40,015 nt of DNA, taken from Fimenecus sp051881455 (GTDB lineage Bacteria > Bacillota > Clostridia > Oscillospirales > Acutalibacteraceae). Position 1 is the stretch's first letter, and every line of letters begins with the position of its first letter. The notes beneath the pieces were generated by a model. It saw only the letters and a list, made by a program, of their open reading frames with translations, had not been told where the DNA came from and ran no database searches. The translations under genes and the position numbers were made by a program. Below, piece after piece: positions 1-7,150 of this stretch. Location: the NCBI GenBank assembly GCA_051881455.1, contig JBJEPX010000057.1, positions 1 through 40,015 of the forward strand, written 5' to 3'.

Positions 1-2
1 GC

Positions 3-68
3 GGTTGGGATTATATCGTTTATGACAAACGCACCTCGGTCAAAGGAAAGGGGTGCAGGAATGTCTAA
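3..68 (+). CDS. C-terminal end of an unidentified upstream element gene
   Basis: An open frame enters from the left edge and encodes about 21 residues beginning GWDYIVYDKR before stopping at TAA 66-68. The stop overlaps the likely start (61) of the first excisionase-like gene, the close packing expected for coupled genes in an integrative element. The fragment is too short to assign to a family and could be chance; another frame is also open from the edge. Confidence 0.35.
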   Translation, partial: GWDYIVYDKRTSVKGKGCRNV

Positions 69-282
69 ACAAATCAGGAACAAGTTCAAATATGATATTC
101 CGATTTATCACAGACCTATTATTTCCGTTGACGAAGCGACAGCTTATTCAGGAATAGGAAGAACTAAATTGTATGAGCTGACCACAATGGAAAATTGCCC
201 CTTTGTAATTTGGGTAGGGACACGAAGGGTGATTAAAAGAAAATCATTTGTTGAGTATCTTGAAAGGCAATACTCAATTTAG
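61..282 (+). CDS. Excisionase-like DNA-binding protein, copy 1 (Tn916 Xis type)
   Basis: This 73-residue basic protein resembles Tn916 Xis-type excisionases: small winged-helix proteins that bend DNA at the element ends and steer the integrase towards excision. Visible are the IYHRPIISVDEATAY entry, the helix-turn-helix-like SGIGRTKLYEL, a CPFVIWVG strand and the basic wing RRVIKRKSF. It starts at ATG 61, preceded by AAAGGGG-like ribosome-site sequence; an in-frame ATG at 22 has none. It is the first of five homologous genes on the same strand ahead of the integrase, and close to copy 2 along its whole length. Confidence 0.75.
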   Translation: MSKQIRNKFKYDIPIYHRPIISVDEATAYSGIGRTKLYELTTMENCPFVIWVGTRRVIKRKSFVEYLERQYSI

Positions 283-297
283 CCTAAATGTCAAGTA

Positions 298-338
298 TGC
301 GATGAGTCAATTCGCATCATTGGCTCATCGCAATTTTT
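298..338 (+). terminator. Hairpin with T-run between excisionase copies 1 and 2
   Basis: Perfect 9-bp arms TGCGATGAG (298-306) and CTCATCGCA (324-332) flank a 17-base loop and are followed by ATTTTT. It lies in the only sizeable gap of the excisionase array. It could be an intrinsic terminator or attenuator, or a protein-binding palindrome; the long loop makes a strong terminator less certain. Confidence 0.5.
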
Positions 339-379
339 CCAGTATCCTTTATGGCAGAAACGGCAAGGAGGTCATAGAG

Positions 380-613
380 ATGTCGGAAAAACGAGCAACA
401 AGAGTCAGGAATAAATATAAGTATGATATTCCTTTATGGCACAGACCCATACTGTCTGTGGCAGAGGCTACCGAGTATTTTGGAATAGGCAGCAACAAGA
501 TATATGAATTGACAGAAAAAGAAAACTGCCCATTTGTTATTTGGATAGGTTCAAGGAGAGTTATTAAGAGAACTGCGTTTGAACGATTTCTTGAAAAGCA
601 GTATTCGATTTAG
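380..613 (+). CDS. Excisionase-like DNA-binding protein, copy 2
   Basis: A 77-residue Tn916 Xis-like protein. The ATG at 380 follows AAGGAGG at a normal distance, so the longer in-frame opening from 248 is not used. Segments IPLWHRPILSVAEATEYFGI, NKIYEL, CPFVIWIGSRR and VIKRTAFERFLEKQYSI line up with copy 1. The expected role is DNA binding and bending at the attachment-site arms or regulation of its own operon; which of the five copies acts as true excisionase cannot be told. It follows the 298-338 hairpin, so it may be expressed differently from copy 1. Confidence 0.78.
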   Translation: MSEKRATRVRNKYKYDIPLWHRPILSVAEATEYFGIGSNKIYELTEKENCPFVIWIGSRRVIKRTAFERFLEKQYSI

Positions 614-634
614 GTAGGAATGGAGGAAATAGAA

Positions 635-847
635 ATGGCAGAGAATAAAAAGCAGTTTGAAATTCCGTTGTATGAAAAGCCTTTTCTTTCGATAGAAGAA
701 GCGTCTGTATATACGGGAATCGGCAGAGACAAGTTATACGAACTTACAAATCCGGAAGATTGTCCTTTCGTTTTATGGATTGGCAATCGCCGAATGATTA
801 AGAGAAGGGTTTTTGATGAGTACATTGAAAAATGCTACTCAATATGA
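635..847 (+). CDS. Excisionase-like DNA-binding protein, copy 3
   Basis: A 70-residue member of the same Xis-like family, with IPLYEKPFLSIEEASVYTGI, RDKLYEL, CPFVLWIGNRRMIKRR and the shared YSI ending. The start is set at ATG 635 because GGAGG at 623-627 sits just before it; the ATG at 620 would place that site inside the coding region. Only 21 bases separate it from copy 2, consistent with an operon built by tandem duplication and divergence. Confidence 0.75.
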   Translation: MAENKKQFEIPLYEKPFLSIEEASVYTGIGRDKLYELTNPEDCPFVLWIGNRRMIKRRVFDEYIEKCYSI

Positions 848-862
848 TGGGAGGTGTTAGTA

Positions 863-1096
863 ATGGACAATAAAGAAACGGCAGAGCATTTTAGAAGCAG
901 GAGTTCAGAAGTACCTTTATGGCACAGACAGAATATCTCAGTAGAAGAAGCCAGTGGGTACACAGGACTTGGAAGAGACACGATATATTCTCTCACGCAG
1001 GAAGATGACTGTGACTTTGTATTAAAAGTCGGACACAGAACGATGATAAAGCGAAAAAAGTTCGAGAATTATTTGGAAAACCTTTCGTCGATATAG
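863..1096 (+). CDS. Excisionase-like DNA-binding protein, copy 4
   Basis: A 77-residue Xis-like protein: VPLWHRQNISVEEASGYTGL, RDTIYSL, then a CPF-equivalent DDCDFVLKVG and the basic wing RTMIKRKKF. The start is ATG 863 with GGGAGG about 10 bases upstream; a GTG at 854 overlaps that ribosome site. The aromatic-rich FVIWIG strand of copies 1-3 is FVLKVG here, so its DNA contacts or partner surface may differ. Confidence 0.75.
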   Translation: MDNKETAEHFRSRSSEVPLWHRQNISVEEASGYTGLGRDTIYSLTQEDDCDFVLKVGHRTMIKRKKFENYLENLSSI

Positions 1097-1108
1097 GAGG
1101 TGCTTTAG

Positions 1109-1360
1109 GTGTTAAGAGTTATTAGTGAAGAAATCACTGCTTACAGAAGGCAGATTGATGAAAGAAAAAATGATTTACCACTATGGGAACGAAAAGTCCT
1201 TACTTGTGATGAAGCAGCCGCATATTCCGGAATTGGTATTAGAAGGCTGAGAAAAATGGCATTGGCAAAAGGGTGTCCGTTTGCTATTGCAAATGGTACA
1301 CAGATTTTGATAGCAAGAGAAAAGTTTGACGCTTATATGGATAAAGCGGAAAAGGTTTAG
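1109..1360 (+). CDS. Excisionase-like protein, divergent copy 5 next to the integrase
   Basis: An 83-residue protein starting at GTG 1109, with AGGAGG at 1095-1100. It keeps the family layout (LPLWERKVLTCDEAAAYSGI, a second helix RRLRKMALAKGCPF, a wing ILIAREKF) but is the most divergent copy and lies immediately before the integrase, where the genuine xis usually sits in Tn916-type elements. On position it is the best candidate for the working excisionase; the others may be regulators or recombination directionality factors. This functional split is inferred. Confidence 0.75.
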   Translation: MLRVISEEITAYRRQIDERKNDLPLWERKVLTCDEAAAYSGIGIRRLRKMALAKGCPFAIANGTQILIAREKFDAYMDKAEKV

Positions 1361-1372
1361 GAGGAAAATAAA

Positions 1373-2632
1373 ATGGCAAAGACAAAAAGACGAGATAAAT
1401 CAAGAGTGGTTCTCCGTACAGGAGAATCACAACGTGCAGACGGTACATATCATTATAGTTGGACGGATGCAAATCGCAAAAGGCGTTATGTATATGCCAA
1501 GACACTCGATGAGCTTCGCTACAAAGAGGAGCAGATTGAAAAAGATAAAAAAGACGGCATAAAGGCAGAAGCTCGATATACTACCCTCAATGATATGTAT
1601 GAGCTTTGGAAAGACTTGAAACGAGGTCTTAAAAACAATACCTTTGAAAACTATAAGTATATGTATGAGACATTCGTTCGTAATCAAATTGGCTCAAAGA
1701 CGGTATCTTCTTTGAAAAAGACAGATATTAAAAGGTTCTATAATTACCTTGCAGATGAAAGACATCTAAAACCGGCGACTATTGACAATATCCATACGGT
1801 TCTTCATCAGATTTTGGATATGGCAGTTGATGATGATTATCTCAGAAATAACCCTTCCAATAATGTGCTGAAAGAGTTAAAGCAGTCCCATTGTTTTCAA
1901 ACGGAGAAACGCAGAGCCTTAACGAGACCGGAACAGGAATTATTTTTGAGCTATCTGAAGAATACACCGTCTGCAAGTTTGTGGTATCCAATTTTTGCGG
2001 TGTTGGTTGGAACGGGACTTCGTGTTGGTGAAGCAACGGGTCTCAGATGGTGCGACATTGATTTGGACGAAGGAATTATCAATGTTAATCATACGCTGGT
2101 ATATTATGACCATAGAACCGACGGTAGTAAGCGTGGCTGCTATTTTAATATCAATACCACGAAAACGCCGGCTGGCAAACGCCAAGTCCCGATGTTGGAT
2201 TTCGTCAAAGAAGCATTCCTTATGGAAAAAGAAAGACAGGAGCTTCTTGATATTCATTGCGAAGCTGTTGTAGACGGATATACTGATTTTATCTTTCTTA
2301 ACCGTTTTGGACAACCGCAACATCAGGCAACCCTTAACAAAGCAATCCGTCGTATTATCCGTGACTGCAATGATGAACAGTTTCTGAAAGATGAAAATGC
2401 AAAGGTTTTGCTTCCGCATTTTAGCTGCCACTCATTAAGGCATACATTCACGACAAGAATGTGTGAAGCAGGGGTTAATGTAAAGGTTATCCAGGATACG
2501 CTTGGACACAAAGATATTTCTACAACCCTTAATATTTATACCGATGTGACGAAGGAGTTAAGGAGGTCTGAATTTGAAGGTCTTGACTCGTACTTCAAAA
2601 ATGAGTATAATAAGGCGAATGAAGTATTATAA
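1373..2632 (+). CDS. int: Tyrosine recombinase / integrase (Tn916 Int family)
   Basis: A 419-residue site-specific recombinase that would integrate and excise the element. Residues ~15-65 form a Tn916-type arm-binding domain, ~70-170 the SAM-like core-binding domain, ~185-400 the catalytic domain. All catalytic residues are visible: R217 in GTGLRVGEATGLRW, K264 in TTKTPAGKR, H353 and R356 in HSLRHTFT, H379 in LGHKDISTT and nucleophile Y389 in LNIYTDV. It starts at ATG 1373, 12 bases after copy 5 ends, with AGGAGG just upstream. The intact reading frame and full catalytic set suggest it is active. Confidence 0.95.
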   Translation: MAKTKRRDKSRVVLRTGESQRADGTYHYSWTDANRKRRYVYAKTLDELRYKEEQIEKDKKDGIKAEARYTTLNDMYELWKDLKRGLKNNTFENYKYMYETFVRNQIGSKTVSSLKKTDIKRFYNYLADERHLKPATIDNIHTVLHQILDMAVDDDYLRNNPSNNVLKELKQSHCFQTEKRRALTRPEQELFLSYLKNTPSASLWYPIFAVLVGTGLRVGEATGLRWCDIDLDEGIINVNHTLVYYDHRTDGSKRGCYFNINTTKTPAGKRQVPMLDFVKEAFLMEKERQELLDIHCEAVVDGYTDFIFLNRFGQPQHQATLNKAIRRIIRDCNDEQFLKDENAKVLLPHFSCHSLRHTFTTRMCEAGVNVKVIQDTLGHKDISTTLNIYTDVTKELRRSEFEGLDSYFKNEYNKANEVL

Positions 2633-2657
2633 ACTGCTCGTTTTCGTGGGCATTAGA

Positions 2658-2972
2658 TTTACATCATTTACACCAATTTCTACAAATAATGCTGCTCCGA
2701 GGGTGTACGTTTAGGAGATAGGAAAGTCTAAAAATGGGCTTCAAACAACATATCAGTAGAACTTGGCAGATGATAGAACAGCAAGTGAATGATGTACCAT
2801 TTCGTCCCCACAATGAAACCCCTCGACAAGTAAAAGTCGAAAAAAACCGGTATTTATGCGGGCTTCGGGACTTTATAAACCGAATAAACTTACCTCTTTA
2901 CATCAAATTTACACGGGTAGGTGCTAAAAACGGTGCAGAGACTAAAAAATCGCATAATTCCCCGTTTTACAC
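2658..2972 (+). repeat. TTTACA direct repeats beyond int (candidate integrase arm sites)
   Basis: TTTACATC/TTTACACC at 2658-2674, TTTACATC/TTTACAC at 2897-2914 and TTTACAC at 2966-2972 are all in the same orientation within 315 bases after the integrase. Tn916-family integrases bind short direct repeats near each element end through their N-terminal domain, which fits this placement. The rest of 2633-3232 holds no convincing gene. Confidence 0.45.
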
Positions 2973-2973
2973 A

Positions 2974-3014
2974 GCTCCTGAGAAGTTACAGCTTCTCAGG
3001 AGCTTCTTTCGTTT
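2974..3014 (+). terminator. Strong intrinsic terminator
   Basis: Perfect 12-bp arms GCTCCTGAGAAG (2974-2985) and CTTCTCAGGAGC (2992-3003) around a 6-base loop, followed by the T-rich TTCTTTCGTTT. It may end the integrase transcript or belong to host sequence at the insertion site. Confidence 0.75.
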
Positions 3015-3232
3015 CTCATAGTTTTCGGATTACATCGCAAACAATACCAATTTTGCTTTTCCCAATATAATGAATGTAAGAGTAGTTATACTGTGCGGAG
3101 CGCGTTGCGCGAAACGGGCATGATTAAATATTCTCCGAAGCTATAAACAACTTTGTTTTCGTGATGTTATCATATCATAAAATATAAAGGGTGACTTTGA
3201 AAAATTTTTTTCAAAAAAACTTTGATAAAATA

Positions 3233-3261
3233 TTGACAAACTTATTTTTGAGGTTTATAAT
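3233..3261 (+). promoter_or_regulatory. Consensus sigma-A promoter of the tetR-ABC operon
   Basis: TTGACA (3233-3238), a 17-base spacer and TATAAT (3256-3261), a perfect consensus match. The start of transcription would fall near 3268, immediately before the palindrome at 3272, so a bound repressor would block this promoter. Confidence 0.9.
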
Positions 3262-3271
3262 AAAACACAGT

Positions 3272-3303
3272 TGCAAAACAATGTTGCACAACAGCGTTTT
3301 GCA
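3272..3303. promoter_or_regulatory. Nested palindromic operator, probably bound by the TetR protein
   Basis: Outer arms TGCAAAAC (3272-3279) and GTTTTGCA (3296-3303) and inner arms TGTTG (3282-3286) and CAACA (3289-3293) share exactly the same centre (3287.5). The two-fold symmetry just downstream of the -10 box and 43 bases before a TetR-family gene is typical of an autorepressor operator. The assignment of TetR as ligand is inferred. Confidence 0.75.
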
Positions 3304-3346
3304 TTTGAGTAAAACTGATATTTTATAGGGAAGGAAGCGAAAAAAT

Positions 3347-4012
3347 ATGCCGCCGAAACCGAAATTCACAAAAGAAGAAATTGCCGAAACGGCGTTGCAA
3401 ATTATCAAAGAAGAAGGGGTTGCCGCTTTGACGGCGCGAAGTTTGGGCGCCGCTCTGGGCACCTCCGCACGGCCGATTTTTACCGCTTACTCAAATATGG
3501 ACGAAGTAAAACAGGCGGCGCGTGCCATTGCGTTGCGGGATTTTGAAGCGTACGCGGGTGATTTCACAGGCTATACACCCGCGTTTAAGCGCATCGGTAT
3601 GCTGATGGTGTCTTACGCCGTAAATAAGCCAGAAATGTTCAAACTGCTGTTTATGCAGGAGCATAAGGAAAACCGCAGTTTTGACAACACAATGCAGGAT
3701 TTGGGCGGTATGGTGGATATTTGCATAAACCTGATTGAAAGAGACTATGAGCTCACGCCCGACGAAGCCAAAACGCTGTTTCAACAGATGTGGGTGCATG
3801 CTTACGGCTTGGGAGTGATGAGTGCCATGCGCGTGTGCGATTTTTCTGAGGATCAAATCGCCGAAATGCTCGGTCAGGTATTCGCAGGATTTTTGATGAT
3901 GCTGAAATCAGGAAAAAAAGACAGTTGTGCGATGCAGCCTTCAAAAGATTTTGAGGGTACGGTAAGCGATATACCGTATCTGAAATACAGCGGAAAAGGG
4001 GAGACTTTATGA
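3347..4012 (+). CDS. TetR/AcrR-family transcriptional regulator
   Basis: A 221-residue regulator. Residues ~7-50 are a TetR-type helix-turn-helix (FTKEEIAETALQIIKEEG, then TARSLGAALGTSARPIFTAYSN with the family's typical recognition helix). The remainder is all-alpha, as expected for the ligand/dimer domain, with residues such as MFKLLFMQEH and TLFQQMWVHAYGLGVM common in Clostridia TetR proteins. GGAAGG lies before ATG 3347. It heads the operon and follows a palindrome over the transcription start, so it most likely represses itself and the ABC/LiaF-like genes until a ligand binds. The ligand is unknown. Confidence 0.88.
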   Translation: MPPKPKFTKEEIAETALQIIKEEGVAALTARSLGAALGTSARPIFTAYSNMDEVKQAARAIALRDFEAYAGDFTGYTPAFKRIGMLMVSYAVNKPEMFKLLFMQEHKENRSFDNTMQDLGGMVDICINLIERDYELTPDEAKTLFQQMWVHAYGLGVMSAMRVCDFSEDQIAEMLGQVFAGFLMMLKSGKKDSCAMQPSKDFEGTVSDIPYLKYSGKGETL

Positions 4013-4029
4013 GTCTGTTGCAACGATGA
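4009..4029 (+). CDS. Six-codon minigene MSLLQR linking tetR to the next gene
   Basis: ATG 4009 overlaps the tetR stop as ATGA, has AAAGGGGAG at a good distance upstream, and runs six codons to TGA 4027-4029, which again overlaps the ATG (4026) of the next small ORF as ATGA. It may be a coupling relay that hands ribosomes onward. Alternatively it is the true start of the small membrane protein, separated from it by a frameshift or sequencing error. No peptide function is proposed. Confidence 0.35.
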   Translation: MSLLQR

Positions 4030-4166
4030 TTTTATACGGCATCGGGATTATGTTTGTCGCCGCGATTGCCTATTTTGTGGTGAAAGAGGCAGTCAAGGAC
4101 GCGCTGACAGAATGGCAAAGTGAAAAGAATACGGTTTCAAAGGAGAATTATAATGCTGAACATTGA
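4026..4166 (+). CDS. Small single-pass membrane protein (DUF6019-like)
   Basis: A 46-residue ORF: a hydrophobic helix MILYGIGIMFVAAIAYFVV (residues 1-19) followed by a charged tail EAVKDALTEWQSEKN. It overlaps the 5' end of the ABC ATPase gene and is tied to tetR by ATGA overlaps. Small proteins with one N-terminal helix and a short charged tail, classed as DUF6019, occur beside ABC transporter genes in Clostridia; that match is from memory. It has no clear ribosome site of its own. It could be an accessory subunit of the adjacent transporter. Confidence 0.6.
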   Translation: MILYGIGIMFVAAIAYFVVKEAVKDALTEWQSEKNTVSKENYNAEH

Positions 4167-4863
4167 ACATTTAACCAAAACCTTCGGTGAGAAAAAAGCT
4201 GTTGACGATTTGAGTTTACATATCGCCCCCGGCGAGATTTACGGCTTTATCGGCCACAACGGCGCAGGCAAAACCACAACCATTAAGGCTTGCTGCGGAA
4301 TTTTGCAGGCAGACAGCGGAGAAATTTACATCGACGGTGTTTCTGTTAAAGAAAACCCTCTTGCCGCAAAAGCGAAAATTGCCTATATCCCCGACAATCC
4401 AGATTTGTACGAGTTTATGACGGGAATTCAATTTTTGAATTTTATCGGCGATGTTTTCGGTGTAAGAGAGGAAGACAGACAGGCGCGAATCCGCAAATAT
4501 GCCGATATGTTTGAGTTAACAAACGATTTGGCACAGCCCATTTCATCGTATTCCCACGGCATGAAGCAAAAATTGGCGGTTGTTTCCGCGCTTTTACACG
4601 AGCCGAAACTGCTGATTATGGACGAACCCTTTGTGGGGCTTGACCCGAAGGCTTCGCATATTTTAAAAGAACTGATGCGCGAACTTTGTCAAAACGGCGG
4701 GGCGATTTTCTTCTCCACCCATGTTTTGGAAGTGGCGGAAAAACTGTGCGATAAGGTTGCCATTATCAAAGGCGGCAAACTGATTAAATCCGGCACAATG
4801 GACGAAGTCAAGGGCGACGCGTCGCTTGAAAATGTCTTTTTGGAGTTGGAGGGAGAGCAATGA
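4153..4863 (+). CDS. ABC transporter ATP-binding protein (CcmA/drug-export type)
   Basis: A 236-residue nucleotide-binding subunit. Motifs in order are Walker A GHNGAGKTT (~39-47), signature YSHGMKQKLAVV, Walker B LLIMDEPF and the switch histidine in FFSTHVLEVAE. It begins at ATG 4153 with AAGGAG seven bases upstream; a GTG 33 bases earlier is not favoured. The stop overlaps the permease start by four bases (ATGA). It would energise the 531-residue permease as an exporter, with substrate unknown; the LiaF-like and DUF4097 partners suggest cell-envelope or antimicrobial defence. Confidence 0.93.
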   Translation: MLNIEHLTKTFGEKKAVDDLSLHIAPGEIYGFIGHNGAGKTTTIKACCGILQADSGEIYIDGVSVKENPLAAKAKIAYIPDNPDLYEFMTGIQFLNFIGDVFGVREEDRQARIRKYADMFELTNDLAQPISSYSHGMKQKLAVVSALLHEPKLLIMDEPFVGLDPKASHILKELMRELCQNGGAIFFSTHVLEVAEKLCDKVAIIKGGKLIKSGTMDEVKGDASLENVFLELEGEQ

Positions 4864-6455
4864 CAAAAACTCTGCTGAAAAAACAGCTGATGGAAGTGTT
4901 CTCCTGGCTGTATAAAGATAAAAAAAGCGGAAAAAACCGCACCAAAGGCGGCGTAATCGGCTTTGCGGTTTTGTATTTGCTGTTATTCGGTATGCTCGGC
5001 AGTATTTTCTACACCACGGCCAATATGCTTTGCGCACCGCTTTGCGAAATCGGCTTCGGTTGGCTGTATTTTGCCTTGATGGGGCTTATTGCCGTTGCCT
5101 TGGGCGTGTTCGGCAGTGTGTTTAATACCTATACCTCACTTTATCAGGCAAAAGATAATGACTTGCTTTTGTCTCTGCCCGTGCCACCTGCAAAAATATT
5201 ATTAGCAAGGCTTGCAGGCGTTTTTGCAATAGGGCTCATGTACGAGCTTATCGTGATGATACCCACCGTGCTCGTATGGCTTTTGAACGCAAAAATCACA
5301 GTGGCGGGCGCACTATTTTCGTTGCTTGCACCGTTTATTCTTTCACTGTTTGTTCTGACGCTTTCCTGCATTTTAGGCTTTGCGGTTGCGGTGGTCAGCA
5401 GTAAATTAAAGCGAAAAAACATCATTACAGTGATTTTATCCCTTGCATTTTTGGCGGCGTACTATTATTTGTATGCGCAGGCGTATAAAATGCTGGAACT
5501 GATTCTAGCAAATCCTCAAAAAATTGCAGATGGCGTGAAAAATGCTTTGTATCCTTTTTACTGCATGGGGCGCGCCGCAGAGGGCGATTTCCTTTCCATG
5601 ATGATTTTCACGGGGATTATGGCGGCACTGTTTTTGCTGGTTTACCTTGTGCTTTCCCGCAGCTTTCTGCATTTGGCAACCGCCAACCGCGGCAGTGCGA
5701 AGGTTAAGTATAAAGAAAAGCAAATTAAGGCGGCAAATGCCGACACGGCGCTTTTGCGAAAAGAATTTCGCCGTTTTTTAGGCAGTCCCACCTATATGCT
5801 CAATTGCGGGCTGGGAATTGTGTTTATGCTGATTGCCTCGGTGGTGTTGCTGATAAAAGGCGCGGCGTTTAGGGAAATGATTTACGGAATGTTTGAGGGG
5901 TATCTTCACCTGATTCCCTTGTTCTGTGCGGCGGCGGTTTGCACGATTACCTCGATGTGCGATATGACGGCGCCTTCCGTATCCTTGGAAGGCAAAAACC
6001 TCTGGCTTGTGCAAGTCCTGCCCATAAATCCTTTCCAGCCTTTAAAAGCAAAATTGAAACTGCATTTGTACCTGACACTTCCGCCCGCAGTTTTGCTGAC
6101 GCTTGCGGTGGAATGGGTGTTCAGATTGCATTGGGTCGAATTTTTCTTACTGCTTGTAACGGCTTCGGCATTTGTATTGTTTATGGCGCTTGCCGGGTTG
6201 TTTTTCAACCTCAAAATGCCAAATCTCACATGGACTAACGAAATTGTACCTATAAAACAGAGTATGAGCGTCATGCTCTCTTTGTTCGGCGGCTGGGTAG
6301 TTGTGATTGCATTCGGAGGATTGTATTATACAGTGCGAAACCTCTTAACACCTGTGGTGTTCCTAGCGATATCAACGGTGTTGCTCATTGCACTTTCCGC
6401 CGTGCTGTATAGATATATCAAAACAAAAGGCGCAAAAATTTTTGAAACATTATAA
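4860..6455 (+). CDS. ABC-2-type transporter permease, large multi-pass protein
   Basis: A 531-residue integral membrane protein with about ten or more hydrophobic segments, for example GVIGFAVLYLLLFGMLGSIF (~30-50), GWLYFALMGLIAVALGVFGS, LLAPFILSLFVLTLSCILGF and TPVVFLAISTVLLIALSAVLY near the C-terminus. The cytoplasmic stretch SLYQAKDNDLLLSLPVPPAKILLARL is typical of large Bacillota ABC-2 permeases. It is longer than ordinary 230-380-residue permeases and looks like two membrane halves in one chain, so a single copy may pair with the ATPase. It overlaps the ATPase gene by four bases. Substrate unknown. Confidence 0.88.
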   Translation: MTKTLLKKQLMEVFSWLYKDKKSGKNRTKGGVIGFAVLYLLLFGMLGSIFYTTANMLCAPLCEIGFGWLYFALMGLIAVALGVFGSVFNTYTSLYQAKDNDLLLSLPVPPAKILLARLAGVFAIGLMYELIVMIPTVLVWLLNAKITVAGALFSLLAPFILSLFVLTLSCILGFAVAVVSSKLKRKNIITVILSLAFLAAYYYLYAQAYKMLELILANPQKIADGVKNALYPFYCMGRAAEGDFLSMMIFTGIMAALFLLVYLVLSRSFLHLATANRGSAKVKYKEKQIKAANADTALLRKEFRRFLGSPTYMLNCGLGIVFMLIASVVLLIKGAAFREMIYGMFEGYLHLIPLFCAAAVCTITSMCDMTAPSVSLEGKNLWLVQVLPINPFQPLKAKLKLHLYLTLPPAVLLTLAVEWVFRLHWVEFFLLLVTASAFVLFMALAGLFFNLKMPNLTWTNEIVPIKQSMSVMLSLFGGWVVVIAFGGLYYTVRNLLTPVVFLAISTVLLIALSAVLYRYIKTKGAKIFETL

Positions 6456-6466
6456 GGAGAATGGCT

Positions 6467-7150
6467 ATGCGTAAATTAAGTAGGATTGTATGGGGCGTTG
6501 TTTTGGTGGCAGTCGGCGTGGTGTTCGCGCTGAACGCCCTCGATGTTGTTGACATTAACATCTTTTTTGACGGTTGGTGGACGCTGTTCATCATCATTCC
6601 CTGCACAGTCGGGCTCATTACCGAGCGTGAAAAAACAGGAAATCTTATAGGACTTTTAATCGGCGTGTTTCTGCTTTTGTGCTGTCAGGATGTTCTCGAT
6701 TTCTCCATGCTTTGGAAATTGGCAATACCCGCCATTATTATTATCGTTGGATTGAAGTGCATCTTAGGCGGCGTGTTCGGCGGCAAATCTGATAAAATTA
6801 TGGCGGAAATGAAAGCGGACGGCACAGGAGTTGCCAGTGGTTTTGCCGCATTTTCGGGGCAAAACTTAAACTTTGACAACGAGGTATTCAATGGCGCGGA
6901 ATTAAACGCGGTGTTCGGCGGTGTGAAATGCGATTTGCGCGGTGCCATCATTGAAAAAGACTGCGTGATTAACGCAAGCGCGGTTTTCGGCGGCGTGGAT
7001 ATATTCTTACCCGCATATGTGAATGTAAAAGTGCGTTCAAATTCAATTTTCGGCGGCGTGTCCGATAAAAAACACCGCAACAGCCCACAAAATACCGTAA
7101 CGGTATATGTAAACGGCAGCGGTATGTTCGGAGGAGTGGAGATTCAATGA
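6467..7150 (+). CDS. LiaF-like membrane protein (four helices plus C-terminal beta domain)
   Basis: A 227-residue protein whose first ~100 residues form four membrane helices (LiaF/DUF5668 type), followed by a LiaF-C-like beta domain with a recurring FGGV turn (AVFGGVKCD, AVFGGVDIF, SIFGGVSDK, GMFGGVEIQ). LiaF/YvqF proteins modulate the LiaRS envelope-stress system in Bacillus, but no two-component system is in this window. AAGGAG (6454-6459) is only one base from ATG 6461 and seven from ATG 6467, so 6467 is preferred. The stop overlaps the next start (ATGA). Confidence 0.8.
   Translation: MRKLSRIVWGVVLVAVGVVFALNALDVVDINIFFDGWWTLFIIIPCTVGLITEREKTGNLIGLLIGVFLLLCCQDVLDFSMLWKLAIPAIIIIVGLKCILGGVFGGKSDKIMAEMKADGTGVASGFAAFSGQNLNFDNEVFNGAELNAVFGGVKCDLRGAIIEKDCVINASAVFGGVDIFLPAYVNVKVRSNSIFGGVSDKKHRNSPQNTVTVYVNGSGMFGGVEIQ

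Larger units (their letters stand above)
1..2973 (+). mobile_element. Right end of a Tn916/Tn1549-like integrative element (partial)
   Basis: Five small excisionase-like genes are followed directly by a Tn916-family tyrosine integrase, which is the usual order at one end of Tn916/Tn1549-type conjugative or mobilisable elements. The rest of the element lies left of the window. The right boundary was not found: no target duplication is visible, so the end is placed near the last TTTACA repeat and before the 2974 hairpin. From about 3350 the genes look like ordinary host genes. Seen: gene order and repeats. Inferred: element type and boundary. Confidence 0.7.

Noticed and set aside
1940..2431. 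163-codon minus-strand frame inside the integrase
   Set aside because: Antisense shadow of the integrase, whose catalytic residues are all intact on the plus strand.
2734..3021. 95-codon open frame after the integrase
   Set aside because: It has no good ribosome site, runs through the TTTACA repeats and ends inside the 2974-3003 terminator hairpin. No recognisable protein features.
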